A stretch of 49,592 bases of DNA from a bacterium (GTDB lineage: Bacteria; Actinomycetota; Acidimicrobiia; Spongiisociales; ZC4RG35): the NCBI GenBank assembly GCA_028824015.1, contig JAPPFC010000028.1, positions 1-49,592 of the forward strand, read 5' to 3'. Positions 16,853-25,700 of this stretch are shown here, piece after piece. The notes under the pieces are model-generated. The model was not told where the DNA came from. It ran no database searches and saw nothing but the letters and a program-made list of their open reading frames with translations. Positions within the stretch are counted from its first letter, which is position 1, and each line of letters opens with the position of its first letter. Position numbers and translations under genes: made by a program.

Positions 16853-17530
16853 TCAGGGACGGTCGGGCCAGTCACACAGGCCGTCGAAGCGCATCTCGCA
16901 CTCTCCGCATCGAGGCGCCCGCGCATCGCAGATGTCCCGGCCGAACTGGATGAACCTCATGGAGATGCCGCCCCATGCCTTGGTCGGGTAGAGGGCCTTG
17001 AGATCCGTCTCGATCTTCTCGGGGTCGGTTTGGACGGTCAGGCCGATCCTTCCGGTCACCCGCCGGACATGGGTGTCGACCGCGATGGCGGGCACGCCGA
17101 AGGCCTCGGCCAACACCACGCTGGCCGTCTTTCTCCCCACCCCCCGAAGGGTGATCAACTCTTTTAGTTCCCCAGGCACCACTCCCCCGTACCTCTCAGT
17201 CAGGTCCCGGGACAACTCCACGATCGAGCGGGCCTTCTGACGGTAGAAGCCGGTGGAGAACACCACGTTCTCCACCTCCTCGAGAGGCGCATTTGCCAGG
17301 TCCTCCGCGGTTGGCCACCGGCGGAAGAGCGCCGGCGTCACCCGGTTTACGTTCTCGTCGGTGGTCTGGGCCGAGAGCACGGTGGAGACCAGCAACTCCC
17401 AGGGGTTGGCGTAGTCGAGGGCCGTCTGGGCGTAGGGATAGCGCCGGATCAGACGATTGAGCACCGCCCGCGCCTTTCCCCGCTGGACAGGGGTGGGCGC
17501 GCTACCGTCCGATAGGAACTTGGATGCCAC
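16853..17530 (-). CDS. nth: Endonuclease III, DNA glycosylase/AP lyase
   Basis: Removes oxidised pyrimidines and nicks the abasic site in base excision repair. The helix-hairpin-helix LRGVGRKTASVVL carries the catalytic lysine (Lys134) and VDTHVRRV carries the catalytic aspartate (Asp152). Four cysteines near the C-terminus (201, 208, 211, 219) should bind a [4Fe-4S] cluster, but the last spacing is x7 rather than the x5 of E. coli. The product is 225 residues with a GTG start at 17530. It is divergent from the thioesterase gene, with 80 bases between. Confidence 0.95.
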   Translation of the reverse strand: MASKFLSDGSAPTPVQRGKARAVLNRLIRRYPYAQTALDYANPWELLVSTVLSAQTTDENVNRVTPALFRRWPTAEDLANAPLEEVENVVFSTGFYRQKARSIVELSRDLTERYGGVVPGELKELITLRGVGRKTASVVLAEAFGVPAIAVDTHVRRVTGRIGLTVQTDPEKIETDLKALYPTKAWGGISMRFIQFGRDICDARAPRCGECEMRFDGLCDWPDRP

Positions 17531-17610
17531 TCGACACCGATGCTAGTTGAGCCTGCCGGCCCTCCCCGGACATCGAACGCCTTGACGGAGGCGGTCTACC
17601 AACCCTGGCC

Positions 17611-18090
17611 GTGTGGGATCTGAGCAGCCAATCCGTCCGGGAGTTGATCTCCGGCGTGCGGGACTACTACGGGGAGGGGTGCTTCGCCTGCGGCGGCGCC
17701 AATCCTCACGGGCTCCGGATGGAAGGCTTCCGCACCCATGACGGCTACGCGGTCGCCGACTTCCATCCCCGCGAGGAGTTGAGGGGAACCTACGGGACGC
17801 TGCACGGCGGAGTGGTCACCACCACCCTCGACGAGATCTCGGTGTGGGCGGCGATCCTCTCCCATCACACCATGGTGGTCACCGGCCGGATCGAGGTCCG
17901 CTTCCACCGTCCCGCCCGGGTGGACGATCCCGGACTGTTGGTGCGGGGCCGGGTGACCGAACGCCGCGGGAAGCGGCTGGTAATTGGCGCTGAGTTGCTG
18001 TCCGGGGAGGCGGTGTGCGCTTCGTCGGAGGGACTGTTCATCGCCACCGAGAGCCTGGAGGAGATGGGCATCCGGCTGCGGGACGGATGA
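17611..18090 (+). CDS. PaaI-like hotdog-fold thioesterase
   Basis: A 159-residue hotdog-fold protein. CFACGGANPHGLRM is common to this acyl-CoA thioesterase subgroup and GTLHGGVVTTTLDE holds the HGG motif with the catalytic acidic residue. It probably hydrolyses an acyl-CoA or other acyl thioester in the cytoplasm; the acyl group is unknown. The start is GTG at 17611, without a clear ribosome-binding site. It converges with the small membrane-protein gene 37 bases downstream. Confidence 0.85.
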   Translation: MWDLSSQSVRELISGVRDYYGEGCFACGGANPHGLRMEGFRTHDGYAVADFHPREELRGTYGTLHGGVVTTTLDEISVWAAILSHHTMVVTGRIEVRFHRPARVDDPGLLVRGRVTERRGKRLVIGAELLSGEAVCASSEGLFIATESLEEMGIRLRDG

Positions 18091-18127
18091 CTCTCGGATC
18101 CCGCCTGCCGACCGCCCGGGCGCTCCC

Positions 18128-18406
18128 CTATCCGGGAGGAGGCATCTCCTGGCGTTCGGCCCATCGCAGCCCGCGGCGGGCGAATCGGATCCCCACCGCC
18201 ACCGCCCCGATGCCCAGTCCCACCAGGCCGGTCAGCCGGACCACCGGCAGGTACGGATCGGAGCACAGCCACACCCCGTCCGGACAGATCCCGAACCCGC
18301 TCCCTCCCCGGGCCAGGTCCAGGGCGGCCAGCAGGGGGATCAGCGCCAGGACGATGGCGAACACCACCAGCGCTCCGATCACCACGCGAAACACAACCGA
18401 CCCCAT
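18128..18406 (-). CDS. Small membrane protein of unknown function
   Basis: A 92-residue product with two hydrophobic segments, near residues 4-30 and 54-76, joined by a loop with two cysteines (GICPDGVWLCSD) that may form a disulfide outside the cell. The C-terminus is basic, consistent with a cytoplasmic tail. The ATG at 18406 is divergent from the ThyX-like gene by 50 bases. I do not recognise the family; the clean two-helix layout and flanking gene ends make it likely real. Confidence 0.55.
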   Translation of the reverse strand: MGSVVFRVVIGALVVFAIVLALIPLLAALDLARGGSGFGICPDGVWLCSDPYLPVVRLTGLVGLGIGAVAVGIRFARRGLRWAERQEMPPPG

Positions 18407-18456
18407 TTCGGTGTTACGGTACCGCGTGACGGGCCTCCCATATCATTATTAGCTCC

Positions 18457-20082
18457 ATGGCGTATCACCGCGAGTCCTTCACCGAGTCCGAGCGCGGGAT
18501 CCTGAGCCGTTTCTTCACCGACCTCGACGGGCCGGTCTTCGCTCTGATCAATCTCCCCGAGGTCGTTAAAGGCGCCCTGTTCGCCCGCTACAGCCGCACC
18601 CACAAGTCCCTTCGCCGGCTCTTCCTGGACGAGTTCGTCACCGATCCGGAAACCGGGATCGAAGCGATCGCCACCCAGATGAGCTCCGAGGACCCCCTCA
18701 TCAAGCTCAAGCGGGCCGAGGACCTCTACAAACGGGTCTTCTACGAGTACGGAGACGACTCGGTGGCACAGTTGGGAGGAGTCCACCTGGCCTGCGAGCA
18801 GGCCTCGAATCTTCTGACCAAGGTGTTGGAGTGGGGACGCCTGGCCGCCTACCTCGAGCAGTCCACACGCTACATCGCCTACGACCAGCGACTCGGCGAC
18901 CGGTACCGGTTCTTCCTTCCCCCCGAGGTCGATGAGTCGCCCCTCCGGGACGACTACCTGGACATGATGAACCGCCTGTTCGAGACCTACCGGGAGATGC
19001 GCCCGGTGATGATCGATTACTTCACCCGGCGCCACCCCCGCAGGGAAGGGGACCCGGCCTGGATACACCGGGCCGCCATCCGGGCCAAGGCCTTCGACTC
19101 CATCCGGGGGCTCCTCCCCGCCTCCACTCTCTCCAACGTGGGCATCTACGCCACCGGCCAGGCCTACGAGATGGCCCTGATCCGCATGCAGGCCCACCCG
19201 CTCAGGGAGGTCAGGGACTACGGTGCGATGATGCTGACCGAACTTCGCAAGGTGATCCCTTCCTTCCTCACCCGGGTGGACCTTCCCGACCGGGGAGTGC
19301 TCTGGAGCAATTATCTCTCTGAGACCAGCTCCCGTCTGGAAGATATGGCCGAACGCCTTGGGGTCAGCCCTGCTCCCGCTGCCGAGGTGACCCTCACCGA
19401 CTGGGATCCCGACGCGGAGCGCAAGCTTGCCGCCGCCGCGCTGTACAGCGTCTCCGAACTCCCCGACGCCCAACTGCGGGACACCGTGGGCCGGATGTCA
19501 TCGCGCCAGGTCACCGAGTTGCTGGCCTCGATGGTTGGGGAGCGCCGCAACCGCCGCCACAAGCCGGGACGGGCGCTGGAGCGAAGCTACTACCGCTTCG
19601 ACGTGGTGTGCGACTTCGGGGCGTTCCGGGACCTCCAGCGCCACCGCATGATGACCATCGAATGGCAGCCGCTCACCACCCGGCTGGGCCACGAGCGTCC
19701 CGACGAACTCTCCGAAGCCGGATTGGATCGCCTCTGGGAACGGACCCTGGAGGATGCCGGGGAGTTCTACGAGCGGGTGCGGACCTCCCTGGGCCGCCAC
19801 GTCGCCCAGTACGCCGTGCCCTTCGCCTATCACATCCGGTTCATGATGGAGATGAACGCCCGCCAGGCTCTCCACCTGATAGAACTGCGCACTCAGCCGG
19901 CCGGCCACCCAAATTACCGCCGGGTGTGCATAGAGATGCACCGCCAGATCGCCGAGGTTGCCGGCCACACCCGCATCGCCGACGCCTTCACATTCCTCAA
20001 CACCCAGGGAGTGGACCTGGAGAGACTGGAGTCCGAACGCCGGGCCGCCCAACGCAGCGGGAAGTTGCAGAGACCTGCCTAG
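18457..20082 (+). CDS. Double-length ThyX-like protein (FAD-dependent thymidylate synthase family)
   Basis: A 541-residue protein made of two ThyX-like halves, about 1-270 and 320-535; canonical ThyX is about 220-250 residues. ThyX carries RHRxxSxNExSxRY. In the first half the equivalent 14 residues (126-139) read WGRLAAYLEQSTRY, keeping E, S, R and Y but not RHR. In the second half (395-409) RHRMMTIEWQPLTTR keeps RHR but not the ExSxRY end. Each half also has the late helix with a conserved Gln/Arg ending (YEMALIRMQAHPLREVR and LHLIELRTQPAGHPNYR). True dTMP synthesis from dUMP is possible but unproven. No folate or dUMP genes are adjacent. Confidence 0.8.
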   Translation: MAYHRESFTESERGILSRFFTDLDGPVFALINLPEVVKGALFARYSRTHKSLRRLFLDEFVTDPETGIEAIATQMSSEDPLIKLKRAEDLYKRVFYEYGDDSVAQLGGVHLACEQASNLLTKVLEWGRLAAYLEQSTRYIAYDQRLGDRYRFFLPPEVDESPLRDDYLDMMNRLFETYREMRPVMIDYFTRRHPRREGDPAWIHRAAIRAKAFDSIRGLLPASTLSNVGIYATGQAYEMALIRMQAHPLREVRDYGAMMLTELRKVIPSFLTRVDLPDRGVLWSNYLSETSSRLEDMAERLGVSPAPAAEVTLTDWDPDAERKLAAAALYSVSELPDAQLRDTVGRMSSRQVTELLASMVGERRNRRHKPGRALERSYYRFDVVCDFGAFRDLQRHRMMTIEWQPLTTRLGHERPDELSEAGLDRLWERTLEDAGEFYERVRTSLGRHVAQYAVPFAYHIRFMMEMNARQALHLIELRTQPAGHPNYRRVCIEMHRQIAEVAGHTRIADAFTFLNTQGVDLERLESERRAAQRSGKLQRPA

Positions 20083-20085
20083 GGC

Positions 20086-20343
20086 TTATTCCCCTCCATC
20101 CAGGGGGATGCGCAGAACCAGGTGGCCTTCCTCCACAGACCACTTCGCCGCTCCCACCAGCGAGTAGTCCAGGTAGTCCTCCTCCGCCTGCTGGATGAAA
20201 CGGCGCCGTTCCTCACCTGCCACCGGAGGGAGCGAGCGGTTTCGGACCGCCTCCGCCCTGCCCCGATAACGGGCGATCATCGCATCCACATCAAGTTGGT
20301 CGGCCACTATCTCGTCAAGAATAACTCCGCTATTGACCCTCAC
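20086..20343 (-). CDS. Hypothetical protein, about 85 residues
   Basis: I do not recognise this small, charged, soluble-looking protein, which ends in LVGAAKWSVEEGHLVLRIPLDGGE. The open frame continues to 20439 with ATGs at 20418 and 20439, which would collide with the mscS start. I prefer the GTG at 20343, which has GGAG nine bases upstream, uses codons like its neighbours after that point and leaves room for divergent promoters. It converges with the ThyX-like gene, only 3 bases between their stops. Confidence 0.5.
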   Translation of the reverse strand: MRVNSGVILDEIVADQLDVDAMIARYRGRAEAVRNRSLPPVAGEERRRFIQQAEEDYLDYSLVGAAKWSVEEGHLVLRIPLDGGE

Positions 20344-20421
20344 TGACCCAGTCTCCGGATGTACGGCCGTCGGTAGACTCCTGACCCACGTTTTGTCGAG
20401 CCGAACGCAGGTAGCCATGCC

Positions 20422-21408
20422 ATGTTCCTCATAGCTCAAGGGAGCACCACCGTGCCGGCGTGCGGTGATCAGGCGAACATCGTTTGTGTAAAGGTCTTCG
20501 AATGGACCGGCAACCGCTTCCTGGCGGACGTGGCCACGTGGCTGATGGGCCCCGGGTTACTGGTGTTGTTGATCGTGCTGGGCGGGTGGGTGGCCTCCCA
20601 TGTTCTCAAGCGGGCTATCGCACGTTTCACCCAACGGCTCGCACGGCCGGATCTCAGGGATGTCGGACGTGATCCCACTGTCTCGATAGAGGCCGAGAAG
20701 CTACGGGCCAAGGCCAGAGCCGAGACCCTGGCCGGGGTGCTTCGCAGCGTAGCCCTGTTCACGATATGGACGTTTACAACATTGCTGGCCCTTGGCCAAC
20801 TCAACATCGACCTGGGTCCGCTCATAGCAGGCGCCGGGATCCTCGGCATCGCCATCGGCTTTGGCTCCCAAGCGGTGGTCAGGGACTTCCTGAGCGGTGT
20901 TTTCACGATGATCGAGGACATCTACAGCGTCGGGGACGACATAGATTTCGGAAGGGGACGCGGGACCGTGGAGAGAATATCCCTTAGGTCGACCTCGATC
21001 CGCACCCGCCAGGGTGTTGTCTGGACCGTTCCCAACGGGAACATCGAGTTCGTCGGGAACTACTCCCAACTCTGGGCCAGGGCGCAGGTGGACATAGAGG
21101 TCTCATACGACTGTGACCTGCGGGAGGCGATCAACGTGATCCGCCAGGCCGGCGACGAAATGTGGAACGACCCCGAATGGGGCGGGGACGAGTTGTCCGA
21201 ACCCCCCGAGGTCAAGGGCGTTCAGGAGTTGGGCGAATCCGGCATCTTCATACGGGTGCGCGCCAAGACCAAGCCTTCCCTGCAGTGGCGGACCGAACGC
21301 GAGTTGCGCCTGCGGATCAAGGAGGCCCTGGACGCCGCCGGGATAGACATCCCCTATCCGCACCGGAAGGTGATCCTGCAGCGTGATCAGAGCCGGGAAG
21401 TGAACTAG
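20422..21408 (+). CDS. Small-conductance mechanosensitive channel, MscS family
   Basis: A 328-residue membrane protein. Hydrophobic segments near 38-58 and 98-118 lead into the pore helix and beta domain, where GPLIAGAGILGIAIGFGSQAVVRD and LSGVFTMIEDIYSVGDDI are the MscS core signature. The cytoplasmic beta and alpha/beta domain follows, with VWTVPNGNIEFVGNYSQ and a C-terminal DIPYPHRKV block. It releases solutes under hypo-osmotic shock. The ATG at 20422 is the likely start but has only a weak ribosome-binding site. Confidence 0.93.
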   Translation: MFLIAQGSTTVPACGDQANIVCVKVFEWTGNRFLADVATWLMGPGLLVLLIVLGGWVASHVLKRAIARFTQRLARPDLRDVGRDPTVSIEAEKLRAKARAETLAGVLRSVALFTIWTFTTLLALGQLNIDLGPLIAGAGILGIAIGFGSQAVVRDFLSGVFTMIEDIYSVGDDIDFGRGRGTVERISLRSTSIRTRQGVVWTVPNGNIEFVGNYSQLWARAQVDIEVSYDCDLREAINVIRQAGDEMWNDPEWGGDELSEPPEVKGVQELGESGIFIRVRAKTKPSLQWRTERELRLRIKEALDAAGIDIPYPHRKVILQRDQSREVN

Positions 21409-21552
21409 CGCATCCCATCGAGGGGTGGGGAGACAGTACCCCCTTTGGTTTGGCCACAACACAGGTTCCCTTGGGACTCGGGTCGCCGGTCCCAGCCACC
21501 GGTGGGTACCGGGTCTCGGTTGTAGTGGGTTGAGGGAACTTACCATTGGAGC

Positions 21553-21897
21553 ATGATCCCAGAAGGTGACCTGTTTCGGGTGCGCAAATGGGTAGACCAA
21601 CTCAACGCCGATCTGCCGCCCAGAGCCAAGGGATTGGTCCGCTACGAGATCGACCTCACCGACCGCGCGATCACATTGTTCGAGTGCCGACCCCCTTGGC
21701 GTGATGACACGGGACCGGAGTGGACCCGCTTCCCGATCTGTCGTTTCCGCTACACCAAGGTGAGAGGCGAATGGTCCCTCTATTGGCGGGACCGCAACCG
21801 GCGATTTCATAAATACGACTTGGCACATCCCACACCTCTCATCGACCTGCTAGTCGCCAAAGTGGAACAAGACCCAACCGGCATTTTCTGGGGCTAG
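21553..21897 (+). CDS. DUF3024 domain protein
   Basis: A 114-residue protein resembling the DUF3024 family. Diagnostic parts are the RFRYTKVRGEWSLYWRDRN stretch, a basic turn, and the C-terminal EQDPTGIFWG. The function is unknown. It is rich in Trp, Arg and Asp/Glu and has no membrane segment. The gene stands alone on the plus strand, converging with a toxin gene 52 bases away, in a patch of small accessory genes. Confidence 0.7.
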   Translation: MIPEGDLFRVRKWVDQLNADLPPRAKGLVRYEIDLTDRAITLFECRPPWRDDTGPEWTRFPICRFRYTKVRGEWSLYWRDRNRRFHKYDLAHPTPLIDLLVAKVEQDPTGIFWG

Positions 21898-21949
21898 TAC
21901 TCGGCGTCGCCACAAGAGAGGGGTTTGCCAAGTCTGACCCATTCATCCG

Positions 21950-22351
21950 TCAAATGAACGGGTCCAGCACCTCTACTCCGAGTTGTCGGAAGTCTCGCAC
22001 ATTTCGAGTCACCACCGTCAACCCATGCACCTTGGCGGTGGCAGCGATCATTGCATCCTCCAGCAAAGATCTCGGCTGGCCTTGTTTGAGCCTCGCCCAA
22101 ACCCGAAATGCTTCCGCGTCCATCGGCAGGATCCTGTGCGAGGAAAGCACCTGGACGAGCCACTTCTCCAAGGCCTCTGCCTTGGAGGGATCCCTCTCGC
22201 GGCTGATCTCGATTCCTGCTTGGACTTCCCCGATGGTTACGGCCGACAGATAGACTCTGTGGCCGGGCGCCGCGTCTATCCAGCGCGTAACTCCGGGGTT
22301 TGGCCGGGGACGACGCAGTTCAGACACCACATTGGTGTCAAGGAGAAACAC
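21950..22351 (-). CDS. vapC: VapC-type PIN-domain ribonuclease toxin
   Basis: A 133-residue PIN-domain protein. The acidic metal-binding residues are in place: Asp5 (MFLLDTNVVSE), Glu42 (TIGEVQAGI), Asp99 (LLEDAMIAATA) and Asp120 (TRNVRDF). VapC toxins cut tRNA or rRNA when released from their antitoxin. It starts with GTG 3 bases after the antitoxin stop, the usual antitoxin-first arrangement. All catalytic residues are present, so it should be active. Confidence 0.92.
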   Translation of the reverse strand: MFLLDTNVVSELRRPRPNPGVTRWIDAAPGHRVYLSAVTIGEVQAGIEISRERDPSKAEALEKWLVQVLSSHRILPMDAEAFRVWARLKQGQPRSLLEDAMIAATAKVHGLTVVTRNVRDFRQLGVEVLDPFI

Positions 22352-22354
22352 CGA

Positions 22355-22609
22355 TCAATCCAGATCCGGGAGAGAGCGGTGTCGATGCCTCACCCTCGGG
22401 GGAATCAGCGATTCCGTCCTGGCCTCTGGAGCAAGCAACCACTCCTTGATACCCGGCCTGGCCCGCCGCTGTATCTCCCTCCACTCTTCCATCGCTACCA
22501 GGACAGCAGTTTCCACTCCCCGCTTGGTAACGATCTGTGGTCCTTCCACTTGGCTCGTCTCCAGCATCTCACTGAACCGCGCCTTTGCCTCCTGCACCTG
22601 CCACGCCAC
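22355..22609 (-). CDS. Phd/YefM-type antitoxin of the VapC toxin
   Basis: An 84-residue antitoxin. AWQVQEAKARFSEML and GPQIVTKRGVETAVLV form the Phd/YefM DNA-binding dimer domain; the rest is the toxin-binding tail. The GTG at 22609 is chosen because AGGAGG lies seven bases upstream; an ATG at 22633 is in frame but lies before that site. It should repress its own promoter, whose -10 and paired ACTAGT sites lie 25-50 bases upstream. Confidence 0.9.
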   Translation of the reverse strand: MAWQVQEAKARFSEMLETSQVEGPQIVTKRGVETAVLVAMEEWREIQRRARPGIKEWLLAPEARTESLIPPRVRHRHRSLPDLD

Positions 22610-22633
22610 TGGCGGTCCTCCTTTCGAGATCAA

Positions 22634-22658
22634 ACTAGTCTCCTAACTAGTCATTATA
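22634..22658 (-). promoter_or_regulatory. Promoter -10 and operator of the toxin-antitoxin operon
   Basis: On the minus strand a perfect TATAAT (22653-22658) is followed by two palindromes ACTAGT (22646-22651 and 22634-22639) six bases apart. The paired sites cover the expected transcription start, about 37 bases before the antitoxin GTG, where an autorepressing Phd-type antitoxin would bind. No good -35 box is seen. Confidence 0.65.
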
Positions 22659-22755
22659 GACTTAATCCCTTGGCTGGCGAGCCCTTCACTTGCACCTACC
22701 AACCTCTTAGTATCTGGCTCCGGCAGGACAGACTGAACCGAACTGAGTCAAGCGG

Positions 22756-25700
22756 CTACGCCGCGACCACCACCGAGTCGGACCCCAGTAGCTCCTCGAG
22801 TTCTGAGATCAACCCCGCTCCCCCGCTCACCTTGGGACCGGAGGTCAATAGAAAGTGCCTGCCGTCCTCCTTGATGTGGAACACCACCTGTCTCTTCCCG
22901 GGATGGCGGCGCAGCAACTCCCCCAGCCTCTGGGCGATCTCGCGCTCGCCGATGAGGCTCTTGCTCAACCTGATGTTCAGCGAGGGAGGCGGCGGTTGGA
23001 GCGACTCGATCTTGCTGGCTATGAGTTGCACCACGTCCTCGCGCCTGTCCACCCTTCCCGACACCACCACCATCTGATCGGCAACCAACAGTTCCTGGTA
23101 ACGCTCCGTCGCCTTTGGGAAGACCACTACTTCCACCTCGCCGTCCAGATCTTCGACGGTTATGACCATCATCCGGTCGCCCTTGCGAGTCCAGCGGTTC
23201 GAAGCCGCCACGATCAGGCCCGCGATCTTGACCTTGGTCTTGTCTGGGAGGTTCTTCAACCCGGACGTCACCGCGTCGGCGGCCGCCTGAACCGCGGCGG
23301 CCTTCTCCGCCAGGGGATGATCGGAGAGATACAGCCCCAGCATCTCCTTCTCGAAGGAAAGGCGCACCTGCTTGTCCCATTGATGGTCGGGGATGTCCGG
23401 CAAAGTCAGGTCCGGCAGCCCACCACCCCCGAACAGGGAGAACTGGCCGGCCTCTTCCTGGCGCCGGCGGTCCACCACCGAATCGACGATCAGCGCCAAG
23501 ACCTCCATGAGGCCCCGCCGGGTGTGGCCCAGGCTGTCGAACCCTCCCCCTTTGACCAGCGACTCCAGGGTGTTGCGGCGCAGGGCCTCCACCGACACCT
23601 TCTCGCAGAAGTCCACGAAACTCTCAAAGGCCCCCTTGTCCCGGCGGGCGTCGATGATCTTCTGGGCCACCGACTCCCCCAGGTTGCGGATGGCGGACAG
23701 CCCCACCCGGATGCTCCCCGAACTGACCTCGTAGTCCATTCCGGACTCGTTGACGTCCGGCACCTTCACCGACAGTCCCATCCGCCGGCACTCCTTCAGG
23801 TAGAGGGCGGTGCGATCCCGGTTGTTCTTCGAGGAGGTCAGCAGGGCCGCCATGTACTCGGCGGGGTGGTTGGCCTTGAGATAGGCGGTCTGGTAGGCAA
23901 CCAGTCCGTAGCAGGCCGAATGGGACTTGTTGAAGCCGTAGCCCGCGAAATGGCTGATCAGCTCGAACAGGTCCCGGCCGGTGCCTCGGTCGTGGCCCTG
24001 GGCGACACAGCCCTCCACGAACTTCTCCTCCTCGGCGTCCATCACCGCCTTGATCTTCTTGCCCATCGCTTTCCGCAGATTGTCGGCCTCCTCCATGCTG
24101 TAGCCGGCCATGGCCCGGGAGACCTCCATAACCTGCTCCTGGTAGACGAGGATCTGGTAGGTGGGATCCAGGATCTCGGCCAGGGCGGGGTGGAGCGGCG
24201 CCACTGCGGCCCGTCCGGTCTTGCGGTCGGCGTACAGGTTGTGCATGTTGGCCCCCATGGGCCCCGGCCGGTACAGCGCCACCAGCGCCACCACGTCGTC
24301 GAAGCGGTCCGGACGGAGCCGCTGGATCAGGGCCCTCATCGGTTCTCCCTCCAGTTGGAAGACGCCAATCGTCTCGGCAGCCCGGAGCAGTTCGAAGGTC
24401 TTCGGGTCATCCAGGGGGGCCCGGTCGATATCGGGACGCTCTCCGGTGGCCTCCCCCACCATGTCCAGGGTCCGCTCGATGGTGGAGAGATTGCGGAGTC
24501 CGAGAAAGTCCATCTTCAGGAGTCCCAGTTGCTCCACCGCCCCCATCTCGTACTGGGTGACCACCTCCGCTCCCTCACCCTTCCGCTGAACGGGGACCAA
24601 CTCCGTCATCGGGAGCGGGGAGATCACCACCCCGGCCGCGTGGATGGAGTCCTGGCGGCGCAGGCCCTCCAGACCCCGGGCGGCGTCGATCACCTTGCGG
24701 GCATCGGCATCGAAGTCGTATGCCTCCCGCAGGCCGGCCGCGTTGGCGTACCAGTCCCTGACTATGCCGTCACTCTCGGGCGGAGGCGGGTTGAGGCACT
24801 GGTTCAGGGACGCCTCCTTACCGAGGATGGCTCCCGGCATCAGCTTCGACAACTGGTCGCCGATCCGGTACTCGTAGCCGTACACCCGGGCGGCGTCGCG
24901 TATCGCCTGCTTGCCCTTGATGGTGGCGAAGGTGACGATCTGGGCCACATGGTCCGAGCCGTACCGGTCGCGAACGTAGTCGATGATCTGACCCCGGAAA
25001 CGCTCGTCGAAGTCGATGTCGATGTCGGGCATGGCGGCCCGGCCGGGATTGAGGAACCGCTCGAAGATCAGCCCGTACTCCAGGGGATCGATCTGGGTGA
25101 TCTCCAGGCAGTAGGAGACCATCGAGCCGGCCGCCGACCCCCGGCCCGGTCCGGTCCGGATGTTGCGGTGGCGCGCCTCGCGGATCAGGTCCCAGATGAT
25201 CAGGAAGTAGGTCTCGAACCCCATCTCCCCGATCACTCCCAACTCGTACCGGATCCGCTCGGAGACCTCGGAGGGGACCTCGCCCCCGTATCTCCTGCGG
25301 GCGCCCTCCAGCACCAGTTCCTCCAGATAGGAGGTGTGGGTGTGGCCGGGAGGCGCCGGGAAGTCCGGCAGGAGCAGTTGCCCGGTCTTCATGCTCACGT
25401 CGGCCCGTTCCGCCACCAACAGGGTGTTGTCGCAGGCCCCCGGGTACAGGTCGGAGGGAAAGCGTTGCCGCATGTCGCGGGCCGACTTGATGTAGAACTC
25501 CTGGGAGTCGAAACGCAACCGGTTGTCGTCGGAGAAGTTGGCCCCGGTGTTGACACACAGGAGCACGTCGTGGGTCTCCGACTCATCGGGACGCGTGTAG
25601 TGGGAATCGTTGGTGGCCAGAAGGGGCGCTCCCACCCGCTCGGAGAGCTTGGCAAGTTCGGGCAGGAGGAGGCGCTGGTGCGCCAGGCCGTGATCCATGA

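Noticed and set aside
14786..17167. Open frame of about 790 codons on the plus strand
   Set aside because: It overlaps the YczE-type gene out of frame and lies opposite the MATE and nth genes; its composition is low-complexity.
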